DNA from: Magnetococcales bacterium WMHbin3
Lineage (GTDB): Bacteria > Pseudomonadota > Magnetococcia > Magnetococcales > Magnetaquicoccaceae
DNA length: 62,628 nucleotides
Reading direction: 5' to 3'
Assembly (NCBI GenBank): GCA_002753185.1
Contig: PDZX01000019.1
Location: 1 to 62,628 of the forward strand
Shown here: positions 43,025-51,750 of the stretch, piece by piece
Layout of the letters: each line of letters starts with the position of its first letter
Position numbering within the stretch: the first letter of the stretch is position 1
Notes under the pieces: generated by a model
Told to the model about the DNA's origin: nothing
The model's database searches: none
The model's input: the letters and a program-made list of their open reading frames with translations, nothing else
Position numbers and translations under genes: made by a program

Positions 43025-44683
43025 GTGGCACGGGATCCGTTTTGGTGGATGTTGGGGCTGGGGCTGGCCGTGGCGGCGGGCTGGCAGGGGCATTTGCTCG
43101 GCATGCCGGAGGGGGAGGCCAGGGAGTGGCTGATCGCCTGGAGCGGGGGCTTCATGGGGGTGGCCGCCATGCTGGTCGCGGTGGGGGTGGCGACGCATGC
43201 GCGGGGGATGGCGGACGGGGTGCGCGCGATGGGCGGGCCGCTACGCTGGGGCCTGGCCCTGCTGGCGGTTGGGGGGATGCTGCACGCCGGAGTGGTGGCG
43301 CCCCGGACCCATCGCATCTTTTATGACGAGACCATCTATCTTGCCATCGGTCAGAACCTGGCCCACCTGGGACGGGCGCAAAGTTGCCATTCCGGGGGGG
43401 TGGAACATGGCATGCTGCGCTGCGATCAGTGGGAGTACAACAAACAGCCCAACGGGTTTCCGTTTCTGGTGGGTTTGGTCTACCGCCTGTTCGGCGACTC
43501 CGAGGAGGCGATTTTTTATCTCAATAATGGCCTGATGGGGCTGGCGGCGCTGGTGACCGCGCTGTTGACCCGCCTGACCGGCTGGGGGTGGCTGGCCGGG
43601 GGGTGTGCGGGGTTGGTGTTCGTGTTGATTCCGCAGAATGCCCACTGGTTCAACACCACCGCCGCCGAACCCTCCGCCGCCCTGTTCGGCGCCTTGACGG
43701 TGCTGGCTGCGTTCTGGTACCGCCAGGAGGGACGCGTCGCCACCTTGACCCTGTTGACGGCATTGGCGGCCTGGGCGATTTCGTTCCGGCCCGAATCGTT
43801 GCTGCTGCTGCCGTTGGCGTTGCTCATCGTCTGGGGGAGGCTCAGGCGGACTCCGCGTGTTCTGTTTCTGCATTTCGCGCTGTTTTGGTTGCTGACCTTG
43901 CCGGTATGGCTCCATCTGGAGCTGTTCCGCCACCATCCCTGGGGGAGCGAGGGGCAGCCGTTCGCGTTGCGTTATTTTCTCGCCAATTTGGCGGACAATG
44001 GCTGGCATTATATTAGTAATAAAGAGTTTCCGGCGGCGTATGCCCTGCTGGCCATGGTGGGTCTGCTGGTTCCCGGTGCGGGACGCCGGGAGCGGGGGGT
44101 GGTGGGGTTGTGGTTTTTGTTGTTTTGGGGGGTGTTTTTATTTTTTTACGCGGGGGGCTATCATTATGGGGCCGACATGCGCTATGCCTTGTTGTCGCAT
44201 GTACCGCTCGCGGTCCTGGCGGGGGTGGGGGCAGCGTGGCTGGCGGTTCGCATCGGCGGGGGGGTGGTGGTGACGTTGTTGGTCTGTTTCCATCTGCCGT
44301 TTCTGCCATTGGTGCGCGCCACCACGAGCGAGGCATGGGCCGCGCGCGCCGATCATCGTTATGCGCGCCAGATGGCGGACGCCCTGCCTCCGGAATCGCT
44401 GGTCCTGACGCACAATCCCAACATGTTTCAGGTATGGGGGGTGCATGCCGCCCAGATGTCCCTGGCGCAGGCCGCCCAGGAGTATGTGGACCGGGGGTTG
44501 TTCCCCCGTTATGGTGGCGGGGTGTATCTGCATTATAATTTTTGGTGCAATATTCCGGATCCGGCGCAGAATCGTTTCTGTCAGCATGCCTTGGATCGGT
44601 ATGATCACGAGGTGGTTCTGGAGTACCGGGAAAAGGAGTACCGCTATGCCCTCTATCGCTTGCGAATGAAAAGCGCTCCGTAA
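43025..44683 (+). CDS. GT39/PMT-like membrane glycosyltransferase
   Basis: A 552-residue membrane protein with about eleven hydrophobic segments. The first periplasmic loop holds the acidic pair in HRIFYDETIYLAIGQNLAH, the catalytic pattern of protein mannosyltransferase and ArnT-type GT-C enzymes. It uses a polyprenyl-phosphate sugar and modifies a lipid or protein outside the membrane. The GTG start at 43025 follows AGGAA. The donor could be made by the DPM1-like enzyme at 7.1 kb, an inference. Confidence 0.8.
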   Translation: MARDPFWWMLGLGLAVAAGWQGHLLGMPEGEAREWLIAWSGGFMGVAAMLVAVGVATHARGMADGVRAMGGPLRWGLALLAVGGMLHAGVVAPRTHRIFYDETIYLAIGQNLAHLGRAQSCHSGGVEHGMLRCDQWEYNKQPNGFPFLVGLVYRLFGDSEEAIFYLNNGLMGLAALVTALLTRLTGWGWLAGGCAGLVFVLIPQNAHWFNTTAAEPSAALFGALTVLAAFWYRQEGRVATLTLLTALAAWAISFRPESLLLLPLALLIVWGRLRRTPRVLFLHFALFWLLTLPVWLHLELFRHHPWGSEGQPFALRYFLANLADNGWHYISNKEFPAAYALLAMVGLLVPGAGRRERGVVGLWFLLFWGVFLFFYAGGYHYGADMRYALLSHVPLAVLAGVGAAWLAVRIGGGVVVTLLVCFHLPFLPLVRATTSEAWAARADHRYARQMADALPPESLVLTHNPNMFQVWGVHAAQMSLAQAAQEYVDRGLFPRYGGGVYLHYNFWCNIPDPAQNRFCQHALDRYDHEVVLEYREKEYRYALYRLRMKSAP

Positions 44684-44696
44684 TTTTCGGAATGGG

Positions 44697-44725
44697 TTGT
44701 CATGGCGCGGCAAATCGGGTATTCT
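44697..44725 (+). promoter_or_regulatory. sigma70-like promoter of probable rquA
   Basis: TTGTCA and TATTCT are separated by exactly 17 bases, ending 43 bases before the preferred ATG at 44769. It gives the probable rquA and the HDAC-family gene independent expression. Confidence 0.55.
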
Positions 44726-44768
44726 GATGTGTCTCTTTTAATACATGGCATCTTACGAGTGGAATATC

Positions 44769-45488
44769 ATGAAAGAATACCCGGTCATGGCAGCCCCGTG
44801 CGCTTCCCTTTCACCGGAGTTGGCGCTTCCGGCATATTTGCAGGAGACCTACTGGTGGGCGTACATCCATCCTTCCGGGGTGCGCTTTTTTGAGCGGCAG
44901 TGGCTGGTCAACTGCATTTTGTGGGGCAATTTCGCCAGATTGCGCAATGCGGCGTTGGCGGAGATGGGGACGCCGATTCAGGGCAAGACGTTGCAGGTGG
45001 CCTGCGTATACGGCAATCTGACCCCCAAGCTGGCGGATCGTCTGGCGCCGGGGGCCAAGTTGCACGTGGTGGACGTGGCGCCGGTGCAACTCGACAATCT
45101 GGCCCGCAAGCTGGGTGGGCGGGCGAACGTGCAACTGCACCATCAGGACTCCACGCAGATGCGGTTTCCGGATGGGAGTTTCGATCAGGTGCTGGTCTTT
45201 TTCCTGTTGCACGAGCAGCCCGCCGGGGTGCGGGAGCAGACCGTGGCCGAGGCGTTGCGGGTGGTGCGTCCGGGTGGCAAGGCGATTTTTGTGGATTATC
45301 ATTGTCCGACCCGCATCAATCCGTTCCGTTACATCATGATTCCGATTCTGACCGCCCTGGAGCCGTTTGCCATGGACACCTGGAAGACGGAGTTGAGCGC
45401 CTGGATTCCGCCGGAGATGGGGGTGCGCGAGGTGCGCAAGGAGACCTATTTCGGAGGTTTGTATCAGAAGATCGTCGTCATCCGGTAA
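44769..45488 (+). CDS. rquA: probable rhodoquinone biosynthesis methyltransferase-like protein RquA
   Basis: A 239-residue protein of class I methyltransferase fold. The segments LPAYLQETYWWAYIHPSGVR, FFERQWLVNCILWGNFARL, LVFFLLHEQPAGVR and KETYFGGLYQKIVV fit what I know of RquA, which converts ubiquinone to rhodoquinone. Motif I reads LQVACVYGNLT (residues 76-86), without the acidic residue and glycine-rich loop of normal methyltransferases; such divergence is reported for RquA. The ATG at 44769 is preferred because GAGTGGA lies 5 bases upstream; an ATG at 44745 is in frame. UbiG at 32 kb makes the ubiquinone. A generic methyltransferase remains possible. Confidence 0.72.
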   Translation: MKEYPVMAAPCASLSPELALPAYLQETYWWAYIHPSGVRFFERQWLVNCILWGNFARLRNAALAEMGTPIQGKTLQVACVYGNLTPKLADRLAPGAKLHVVDVAPVQLDNLARKLGGRANVQLHHQDSTQMRFPDGSFDQVLVFFLLHEQPAGVREQTVAEALRVVRPGGKAIFVDYHCPTRINPFRYIMIPILTALEPFAMDTWKTELSAWIPPEMGVREVRKETYFGGLYQKIVVIR

Positions 45489-45509
45489 CTCTGCCTGCAA
45501 GGTGATGCC

Positions 45510-46484
45510 ATGAGCACGGTTTCTCCTGTCGTTTCGGTCACCATTGGTCCGGAGATCGCGGGATACGGATTTCCCAACGGCCATCCGTTCGGGACGTTTC
45601 GCATGGATGCCTATTGGGACGAGGCGCAGGTGCAGGGGTTGGACCGGCAGGTACGGGTGGATCGTCCGGTGCTTGCCCTGGAGGAGGAGTTGTTGCGGTT
45701 TCACACGCCGGAGTATGTGCGCAAGGTGCGCGAGCAATCCGTGAGTGGGACCGGATATCTGGATTATGGGGACACGCCTGCCTATCCTGGGGTATACGAG
45801 GCGGCTGCGCATGTGGTGGGATCGGCGTTGGCGGCGATGCGTTCGATCATGTCCGGCGGATGTCGGCGTGCCTTTGTGCCGATTGCCGGTTTGCATCATG
45901 CCCGTCCGGAGCGAGCCGGGGGATTTTGTGTGTTCAATGATATTGGCGTGGTGATCCAATCATTGCGTCAGGAGTACGACATTCGGCGCGTGGCCTATAT
46001 CGACATCGACGCTCATCATGGGGACGGGGTGTTTTATGCCTTCGAGACCGATCCCGATGTGCGTTTTCTGGATTATCATCAGGATGGTCGCACGCTGTAT
46101 CCTGGCACCGGCGATGCGTCGGAAACCGGGGATGGTGCTGCATTCGGCACCAAGTTGAACGTGCCGATGCCGCCTGGGGCCGGGGACGTGCATTTCATGC
46201 AGCGTTGGTCGCAGGGGATTCGTTTCTTGCAGGAGGCCGAGCCGGAGTTTTTCATTCTCCAGTGTGGTGCCGACTCCATTGCCGGTGACCCGTTGACCCA
46301 GTTGCGTCTTTCCGCGACGTTGCACGGACAGGTCGCCGCGCGTCTCGTCACCATGGCCGAGGAGTTGGGGCATGGCCGTCTTCTGGCGGTTGGCGGTGGT
46401 GGCTACAATCCTCACAACATCGGCAAAGGCTGGTGCGCCGTGACCAGCGCCCTGATCCGCACGCCGATGGCGCAGGGGGGATAA
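45510..46484 (+). CDS. histone deacetylase family (acetylpolyamine/AcuC-like) hydrolase
   Basis: A 324-residue zinc deacetylase. The active site reads GLHHARPERAGGFCVFND (tandem His), YIDIDAHHGDGVFYAF (zinc ligands), LQCGADSIAGDPL and GGGGYNPHN with the catalytic tyrosine. Substrates of bacterial members are acetylated polyamines, acetyl-CoA synthetase or other small amides; this one cannot be assigned. Its stop is immediately followed by the end of the AT-rich island on the other strand, so it marks the left border of the foreign-looking DNA. Confidence 0.9.
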   Translation: MSTVSPVVSVTIGPEIAGYGFPNGHPFGTFRMDAYWDEAQVQGLDRQVRVDRPVLALEEELLRFHTPEYVRKVREQSVSGTGYLDYGDTPAYPGVYEAAAHVVGSALAAMRSIMSGGCRRAFVPIAGLHHARPERAGGFCVFNDIGVVIQSLRQEYDIRRVAYIDIDAHHGDGVFYAFETDPDVRFLDYHQDGRTLYPGTGDASETGDGAAFGTKLNVPMPPGAGDVHFMQRWSQGIRFLQEAEPEFFILQCGADSIAGDPLTQLRLSATLHGQVAARLVTMAEELGHGRLLAVGGGGYNPHNIGKGWCAVTSALIRTPMAQGG

Positions 46485-47216
46485 TTATTGATTAAATTTT
46501 TTATAAATTTCAGTAATTAGCGCTTCAAGTTTCAATTTTTTATCGATACGAACTCGGTTTTGTTGTGAAATGGGAAGATGGTTCAAATCCTCCTCATGTA
46601 AGTTTTGTGCTAATAGTGCATAAATGGGTTTACCAAGCGCGCTAGCTGCGCCAATTTTTGCGCAGAAGCCTGGATTGCTTATATCCTCATTATCGCAAAT
46701 AAATATTATTTCATAGTGTTCGGAAAATTCAAAAAGCAATCTATCGAACAATAGATTCGTTTGTATGTTTTGTGATGGTTCGTAAATTATCTTAAGTTTG
46801 TATGGGATTTGATACGAAATAAACATTTCTGAGATCATTTCGGCAATGCTTTTTTGTCTTTCGGTATAAAAAACACCTATATTATAGTTTTTAATTATTG
46901 TATCGCTAGATAGATTCCATAAATTATCATAAACATTCCATAGTATATCAAAAATATCTCCTTGTCTGTAAATATCATTAACCACCATATACCAAGGCAT
47001 TGCAATTGACGATATACCAAAGTCGTAACGCCCTGTTAACAAAATATGTCTTAAAAAAATCATTGGTCCGCCAGGGTGTGTGTCGTAAAATTTTATCATA
47101 ATATTGAATTGACTGCCAAGCAACTGAATTGTTTTAATTAAATCGTTAATTGAATTTCCGTTTAAATTATTTGTATTGATAGATAGAGACTCATTCATTG
47201 CCATTAAAATCAACAT
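46485..47216 (-). CDS. C-terminal part of a split sensor/effector protein with deoxyribosyltransferase-like domain
   Basis: 243 residues. The first half (MIKFYDTHPGGPMIFLRHIL, PWYMVVND, FDILWNVYDNLW) resembles the second half of PLD-like sensor domains. The second half ends in EIIFICDNEDISNPGFCAKI followed by GAASALGKPIYAL. That recalls nucleoside 2-deoxyribosyltransferase or TIR-like folds, whose usual catalytic glutamate would be a lysine here. The frame is the same as that of the preceding 47220 gene, separated by only TGA and one codon, so the two are probably pieces of one protein. AT-rich codon use marks it as acquired DNA. Confidence 0.6.
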   Translation of the reverse strand: MLILMAMNESLSINTNNLNGNSINDLIKTIQLLGSQFNIMIKFYDTHPGGPMIFLRHILLTGRYDFGISSIAMPWYMVVNDIYRQGDIFDILWNVYDNLWNLSSDTIIKNYNIGVFYTERQKSIAEMISEMFISYQIPYKLKIIYEPSQNIQTNLLFDRLLFEFSEHYEIIFICDNEDISNPGFCAKIGAASALGKPIYALLAQNLHEEDLNHLPISQQNRVRIDKKLKLEALITEIYKKFNQ

Positions 47217-47219
47217 AAG

Positions 47220-47627
47220 TCATTCTTTTGTTTCTGAATCTGGAGTTCTGTGTCCTCTTGGATAAAGAATACCGCTTCTAGATTTGGCAAAATTGGAATA
47301 TGGGTTAGCGAGAAGAAATTTTAAATTTGCTTTATGTTTTATTGCCATATTTATAAGTAAAATAATATCATCTTTTGTAAAAGAGTCACTAAAAAAAGAG
47401 TCAAGAATTCTGTATTCATTGTGACTGTATGCTGTTGTTTCCGTACAACCAATATCCGCTAATTTTATTGCAGACAATATAAAATTTCGTAATTTCTCCT
47501 TACATTTATTTTTATCATACTCAAAATTAACTTTTAAAATTCCTGAATGTGCTTGATAAGCAAGCCATTGAAGGTCGGATGGGTGTGTATTGCTCTCTGC
47601 TTGCATTTTGTTATTCCCATGTTTCAT
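47220..47627 (-). CDS. N-terminal part of a split sensor/effector protein
   Basis: About 135 residues. The sequence SDLQWLAYQAHSGILKVNF, a central helical part and KANLKFLLANPYSNFAKSR resemble the first half of a PLD-like sensor domain; the second half lies in the next gene. A TGA at 47220-47222 ends this frame, and the same frame resumes after one codon. Either a nonsense mutation split a protein of about 380 residues, or the TGA is read through. The start could be 47627 (17-base overlap with the racemase gene) or 47606. Confidence 0.55.
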   Translation of the reverse strand: MKHGNNKMQAESNTHPSDLQWLAYQAHSGILKVNFEYDKNKCKEKLRNFILSAIKLADIGCTETTAYSHNEYRILDSFFSDSFTKDDIILLINMAIKHKANLKFLLANPYSNFAKSRSGILYPRGHRTPDSETKE

Positions 47628-48981
47628 GACTGTTATCATCTTCTTGTATTAACGCATTTAAATAATGATCTGCCAAATGTTGAGCGTAAATTTCCAGAGA
47701 ATCAATAATATTTTTGTCGGCGAAATTTTTCCGCTCATTAGGGCGAAAACGATCCAAAAGTACAGAAATCTCTGTTAATGCAACTAAAACATTTTTTGTT
47801 TTTGCTCCAATTTTGATCGCATGCGTCAGTTTATTCCGTTCTCTTTCAAGCGTACCACCTACTCTAATATTTTTTATCATAAATCCAAGTTCTTGAAGTT
47901 GTTGTTCTGCTCTTGGGTTCATTGGAATGACATCATAATTTTTTAATAATGCATAAGCGCTGAAATCCCCCATTTCCGCCACTCTTGGGATTGCCATCAA
48001 AGTAATATCATTAATTTTATTATTTATAATATACTCCATTACAGAGTCAACTATAGAAATGAATTTACAATTTTTTGCTAAGCATTTTTCTTTCAAAATT
48101 TGTTGAAAATAAGGGGTGGTATTGCATGCTATGGCGATATGGGTAGCTCCTGCATGCAGCAGTTTTTCAACGCCATCTGCTACGATTTCCTGAACATCTC
48201 GGTAGCGGTCCTGTAGTTCCATGGAAAGCCCCATTTCTGGGACGGAATTTATAATAACTCGTGGATAGGAAAGATCTCCATACACAAGCTTATTTTCTTC
48301 TAATGCCTGATAAATTTTTGAGTTGAGTAGCCTCCAAAGTAGTTGTCCGCTGTCTGGTCCATTGCCGGTCAAAATGCCAAAAACAGGCAGTTGTTTTGGG
48401 GTGTGATTAGTCTGATTAACAATATCCGCAATTTTTATTTGTGGTGAGACTTTTTGTAGTGCAATGATCATCTCTCGAGGATGAAATTCGATGGCCCAAT
48501 TTAAATCTCCCGCATTGGTCATCATGGTGTGCGGCGTCTGATAGTGTGCCAATATTCCCTTGTCAAAGACTTGTATCCAGCGTTCTGCTTCGCTGCATGG
48601 ATTGACCGTCCCATATCGCGCCCCGCAGCAATGTCCCAGATCTTCAGGAGGCAGACGTTCTAGGTCGCTGATGGCACCCACAACTTGACGTGCTGCATCC
48701 AGATTGAATTGGCAATGAGCGCGGGCATGAAACAGGATATGACGTGTCTGATTGTCGGGAAATTTGCCAATCATATGTAGTGATTTTAGTTCGTCATGCA
48801 ATGGAATTCCGACATTGCCCAGCCGGTAGCGGCGTTGAGCCGCATCCCGGCAACTGGTGGCAGGTGAGTTGAGGCTGACAATGTGCCAAACCCCCAATTT
48901 TTGAAGCAATTGAACGGTCTTGACCACTCTTTCAGGTGGTGTGGGAGGTTCGATGCCTGGATTGATAATTTTTATCTTCAT
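47611..48981 (-). CDS. YbaK-like domain fused to Asp/Glu racemase family domain
   Basis: 456 residues. The N-terminal part (about 30-180) has SPATSCRDAAQRRYRLGNVG, HDELKSLHM, FHARAHCQFNLDAARQVVGA and TMMTNAGDLNWAIEF. This order resembles YbaK/ProRS-insertion aminoacyl-tRNA deacylase domains; the match is from memory. The C-terminal racemase part has FGILTGNGPDSGQLLW, SVPEMGLSMEL and the first catalytic cysteine in AIACNTTPYF (C286). The second catalytic cysteine, normally in a CTE motif, is leucine here (VLVALTEIS, L402). It may act in one direction only, bind rather than racemise, or use another base. Third catalytic-type gene of the island operon. Confidence 0.75.
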   Translation of the reverse strand: MKIKIINPGIEPPTPPERVVKTVQLLQKLGVWHIVSLNSPATSCRDAAQRRYRLGNVGIPLHDELKSLHMIGKFPDNQTRHILFHARAHCQFNLDAARQVVGAISDLERLPPEDLGHCCGARYGTVNPCSEAERWIQVFDKGILAHYQTPHTMMTNAGDLNWAIEFHPREMIIALQKVSPQIKIADIVNQTNHTPKQLPVFGILTGNGPDSGQLLWRLLNSKIYQALEENKLVYGDLSYPRVIINSVPEMGLSMELQDRYRDVQEIVADGVEKLLHAGATHIAIACNTTPYFQQILKEKCLAKNCKFISIVDSVMEYIINNKINDITLMAIPRVAEMGDFSAYALLKNYDVIPMNPRAEQQLQELGFMIKNIRVGGTLERERNKLTHAIKIGAKTKNVLVALTEISVLLDRFRPNERKNFADKNIIDSLEIYAQHLADHYLNALIQEDDNSHETWE

Positions 48982-49029
48982 AAGTGCAGGTGCTGGTCTC
49001 GGTTGGTTAGATCTGGATCCATGCCAATG

Positions 49030-50151
49030 TCACGCACCTACCTCCCAAAGTACATTGATTTCGCCACGGATGTCGTGAACCATTTCCGTGCAGAGATTTT
49101 TGTAGGTAATGTCACCCTTGCTTTTTTTGGCCAGCAGCCATGCCAGTTTTGTCGTCATGGCTTCTATGCTCATATCATAGGCAGGGATGGCCAGTTTCTT
49201 GTCACGCAGCAATTTGCCGGGGTCATTAACTTGAAAGTTGCTATTACCATTTGGTGCTTGGGTTGTAACTATAATTGGAATCCCTTTCCCTTTTAGATAT
49301 TCAAATGCTCGCTCATGGTCCATACAAGGATCACCCGCGCCGAAAGCGCGTAGAATGAATCCTTGAATATCGTTATGCTCTACAAGGCTTTTGAAAAGGT
49401 CGGATGACATTCCAGGAAATTCGGTCAGTGAGACAATACGCATATCAAATTCATTTTCGCACACTAATTGATCAGCGTTTTTTGCTTCAGGATAAAGTCC
49501 AGTCTTTAGGTAACTGAGGTGTTTTTGAAGGTTTGCCTCGTTGATATTAATAATTCTACCAATGCGCCCAATACTTCCTATACTGAATGATTTGAATGCG
49601 TCGTAATCAAATTCTGTATCCTTTTTTACCCTGGTGCCTGTAATGATATGGCTACCAAATACGGCCATTATCCCTTTGATGGGGCTGGTTTCTCGTGGCC
49701 ATGCCGCCAGTCTTAGCGCATTTTCCAGATTGCTCAATGCATCTGAACCAGGCAAGCCGGCGGCAACTTGTGAACCAGTCAGTAAAATTGGTTTAGATGG
49801 GTTTGCTATTGCAAATGAAAGGGCTGCGCATGTGTATCCTAGTGTATTGGTGCCATGCGTGATAATAAAGGCATCGTGGTTATCGTACTCATCTTTAATA
49901 TGATTTACTAATTTTGTCCAATCCTCTGGTTTTATATTGGAGCTGTCCTTGTCTGCGATTTCGTAAGGCGTAACCTCAATGTCAAGCCTATGGTGTCGAT
50001 TTAAATAGTCGATGGTGGGGCCAATAAGGGATGTAAAAGATGCTGCATCGCGTTTCATGTTTGTGTCTTGTTTGTCCGAGGCAACTTGTCCCGCAATTGT
50101 GCCCCCGGTGGTGATTAGATGAATTCTATAAGTTTTTCCCGTACCGTTCAC
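49030..50151 (-). CDS. L-asparaginase family protein
   Basis: 373 residues, cytoplasmic-type with no signal peptide. The first catalytic threonine lies in HLITTGGTIAGQ and the second in IITHGTNTLGYT. The usual HGTDT triad motif has Asn in place of Asp (N102), which in known enzymes would weaken catalysis. LTGSQVAAGLPGSDALSNLE and AVFGSHIITGTRVKKD are family-like. A GTG start at 50151 is preferred because AAGGAG lies seven bases upstream; starts at 50172 and 50217 lack an SD and the latter would overlap the cyclase gene. Expected chemistry is Asn to Asp plus ammonia, feeding a neighbouring Asp/Glu racemase-like protein. Confidence 0.85.
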   Translation of the reverse strand: MNGTGKTYRIHLITTGGTIAGQVASDKQDTNMKRDAASFTSLIGPTIDYLNRHHRLDIEVTPYEIADKDSSNIKPEDWTKLVNHIKDEYDNHDAFIITHGTNTLGYTCAALSFAIANPSKPILLTGSQVAAGLPGSDALSNLENALRLAAWPRETSPIKGIMAVFGSHIITGTRVKKDTEFDYDAFKSFSIGSIGRIGRIININEANLQKHLSYLKTGLYPEAKNADQLVCENEFDMRIVSLTEFPGMSSDLFKSLVEHNDIQGFILRAFGAGDPCMDHERAFEYLKGKGIPIIVTTQAPNGNSNFQVNDPGKLLRDKKLAIPAYDMSIEAMTTKLAWLLAKKSKGDITYKNLCTEMVHDIRGEINVLWEVGA

Positions 50152-50185
50152 ATTATCACTCCTTTTTGTCATTGTTGCAGAACTA

Positions 50186-51724
50186 TTAATAATTATTTCG
50201 TGCCAATCGAAAACCATAAATATTTTTACTGGTTGTAGGTGTAATTCTGTTGCGATAAGAAGGTGTCAATACTGTCTGAATATCAATCCAGGATCCACCT
50301 TTCAATACCCGTTCCATTCCATCGGTTGGGCCTGTGGGATCATAGATTGGTGATGTTGGTAAGTCAGCAGTAAACCAGTCGTGGCACCATTCCCAAAGAT
50401 TGCCAAGCATGTCATACAATCCGCATGGATTGGGATTTTTTTGGCCCACAGAATGGGTTGATTGTTGTGAATTGCGCATGAACCAAGCGATTGTTTCAAT
50501 GGGTAGGGAGGTGATGAAGCCATTGCTGCATCCCCAGCAACAATATTCCCATTCTGCTTCCGTCGGCAGGCGATAACCGTTTTTTCCGAGGTCGGATGTG
50601 ATGTTCTTGCCATCGATATGATAAACTGGCGCATAGCCGGCGATTGTGGAGAGTCTGTTGCAAAAATTGACTGCATCCACCCAGGAAACGCTATCTACTG
50701 GAAGTTGATCGGATTCTGTAAAATGGCTTGGATTGGTGCCAATAACTTCTTTGTATAACTTTTGCGTGACAAGAAATGGGTCAATTGCAAATGAATGTGT
50801 CAGAAATACTTGACGTTGCCGTGACGACCCCATTCCCATAATAAAGGAAACGTTTTGTACTTTAATTATTCTTTTTTCCAAATTTTTAATGACATCAGGT
50901 TGGTTAGAGTTGGTCGCGACAGTTCTTCTTATTGTTTTTGTTTGTGTATCAATTGTTTGACTACTGTTATTAGATGAGGGATCGGACGGTGATTTTTGAT
51001 CGATTGGAAGATTGGAAGTACGTGGTTTTTCTTCATTATTAATTTTATTATTTAAGCCGGGTGTTCTTGGTTTGATATATTGATAAACCACAATTGACTC
51101 ACCATGCTTTATTGTTATGTTATCATATTTATGAAATTGTTCGGATGGATAATTTCTGTTGAATTCGATTATATTTTTATATGCGTCTTCGTGTAGAAAG
51201 ACTTGGTTGGGACCGGCAGCGTTCATGATGCGGGCGGCCAGATTGATGACGCCTCCTGCCAAGTTGAAATGATTTCTGAATTGGTCACGATATAAAATAA
51301 TATTTCCTGAATTAATACCACATCTCAAGGAAAATTTTGGATGGCAATGACACCAATAATTTGTTGAATATGTTGTGCATTTTGGTTTTGTGTTATGCTT
51401 ATTAACCTTTGCAAGGATTGTTAGAGCAAGTTTGAGTGCCAATTCAGCAATTTCGTTGTACGGAATGCCAATTGCCAATCCGTCTCCTGTTGGTAGAATA
51501 ATTGTATCTTTTAATATTTCAAAATTGCGGTTCTGGAATTGAATATGATGGGTTCCCTGAATTTCGTGGAGTGCTTCCGTGACAATTCCTTGAAATGCTT
51601 GAATGATTTCATATTGTGTTGCAGCGTTTCTTTTGGAGTAGGCAACAATATCGAGAAACAGAATTTGCATTTGGACGATATTATCTCTATGATTTTTAAG
51701 TAGATTTTCAATAAAATCAGCCAT
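50186..51724 (-). CDS. class III nucleotide cyclase fused to FGE-sulfatase-like domain
   Basis: 512 residues, soluble. The cyclase domain (1-215) keeps both metal aspartates, in ILFLDIVAYSKR (D25) and LPTGDGLAIG (D81), and the transition-state pair in GGVINLAARI (N161, R165). Catalysis is therefore plausible; the base (adenine, guanine or a pyrimidine) cannot be told. A Ser/Asn/Thr-rich linker (220-285) leads to an FGE/SUMF1-like domain (288-512: SFIMGMGSS, GYRLPTEAEWEYC, GLYDMLGNLWEWCHDW, GGSWIDI, GFRLARN). The paired cysteines of true formylglycine enzymes are absent near the end, so this is probably a binding domain. Second gene of the island operon. Confidence 0.85.
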   Translation of the reverse strand: MADFIENLLKNHRDNIVQMQILFLDIVAYSKRNAATQYEIIQAFQGIVTEALHEIQGTHHIQFQNRNFEILKDTIILPTGDGLAIGIPYNEIAELALKLALTILAKVNKHNTKPKCTTYSTNYWCHCHPKFSLRCGINSGNIILYRDQFRNHFNLAGGVINLAARIMNAAGPNQVFLHEDAYKNIIEFNRNYPSEQFHKYDNITIKHGESIVVYQYIKPRTPGLNNKINNEEKPRTSNLPIDQKSPSDPSSNNSSQTIDTQTKTIRRTVATNSNQPDVIKNLEKRIIKVQNVSFIMGMGSSRQRQVFLTHSFAIDPFLVTQKLYKEVIGTNPSHFTESDQLPVDSVSWVDAVNFCNRLSTIAGYAPVYHIDGKNITSDLGKNGYRLPTEAEWEYCCWGCSNGFITSLPIETIAWFMRNSQQSTHSVGQKNPNPCGLYDMLGNLWEWCHDWFTADLPTSPIYDPTGPTDGMERVLKGGSWIDIQTVLTPSYRNRITPTTSKNIYGFRLARNNY

Positions 51725-51750
51725 CTGGTTCGTCTCCGTTATTATATGCC

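Noticed and set aside
46485..47627. Selenocysteine at the in-frame TGA
   Set aside because: No catalytic redox context surrounds the TGA and no SECIS-like hairpin was apparent; nonsense mutation or separate translation is simpler.
50186..51724. True formylglycine-generating enzyme
   Set aside because: The fold-level motifs are present but the paired C-terminal cysteines are missing and no sulfatase gene is nearby.
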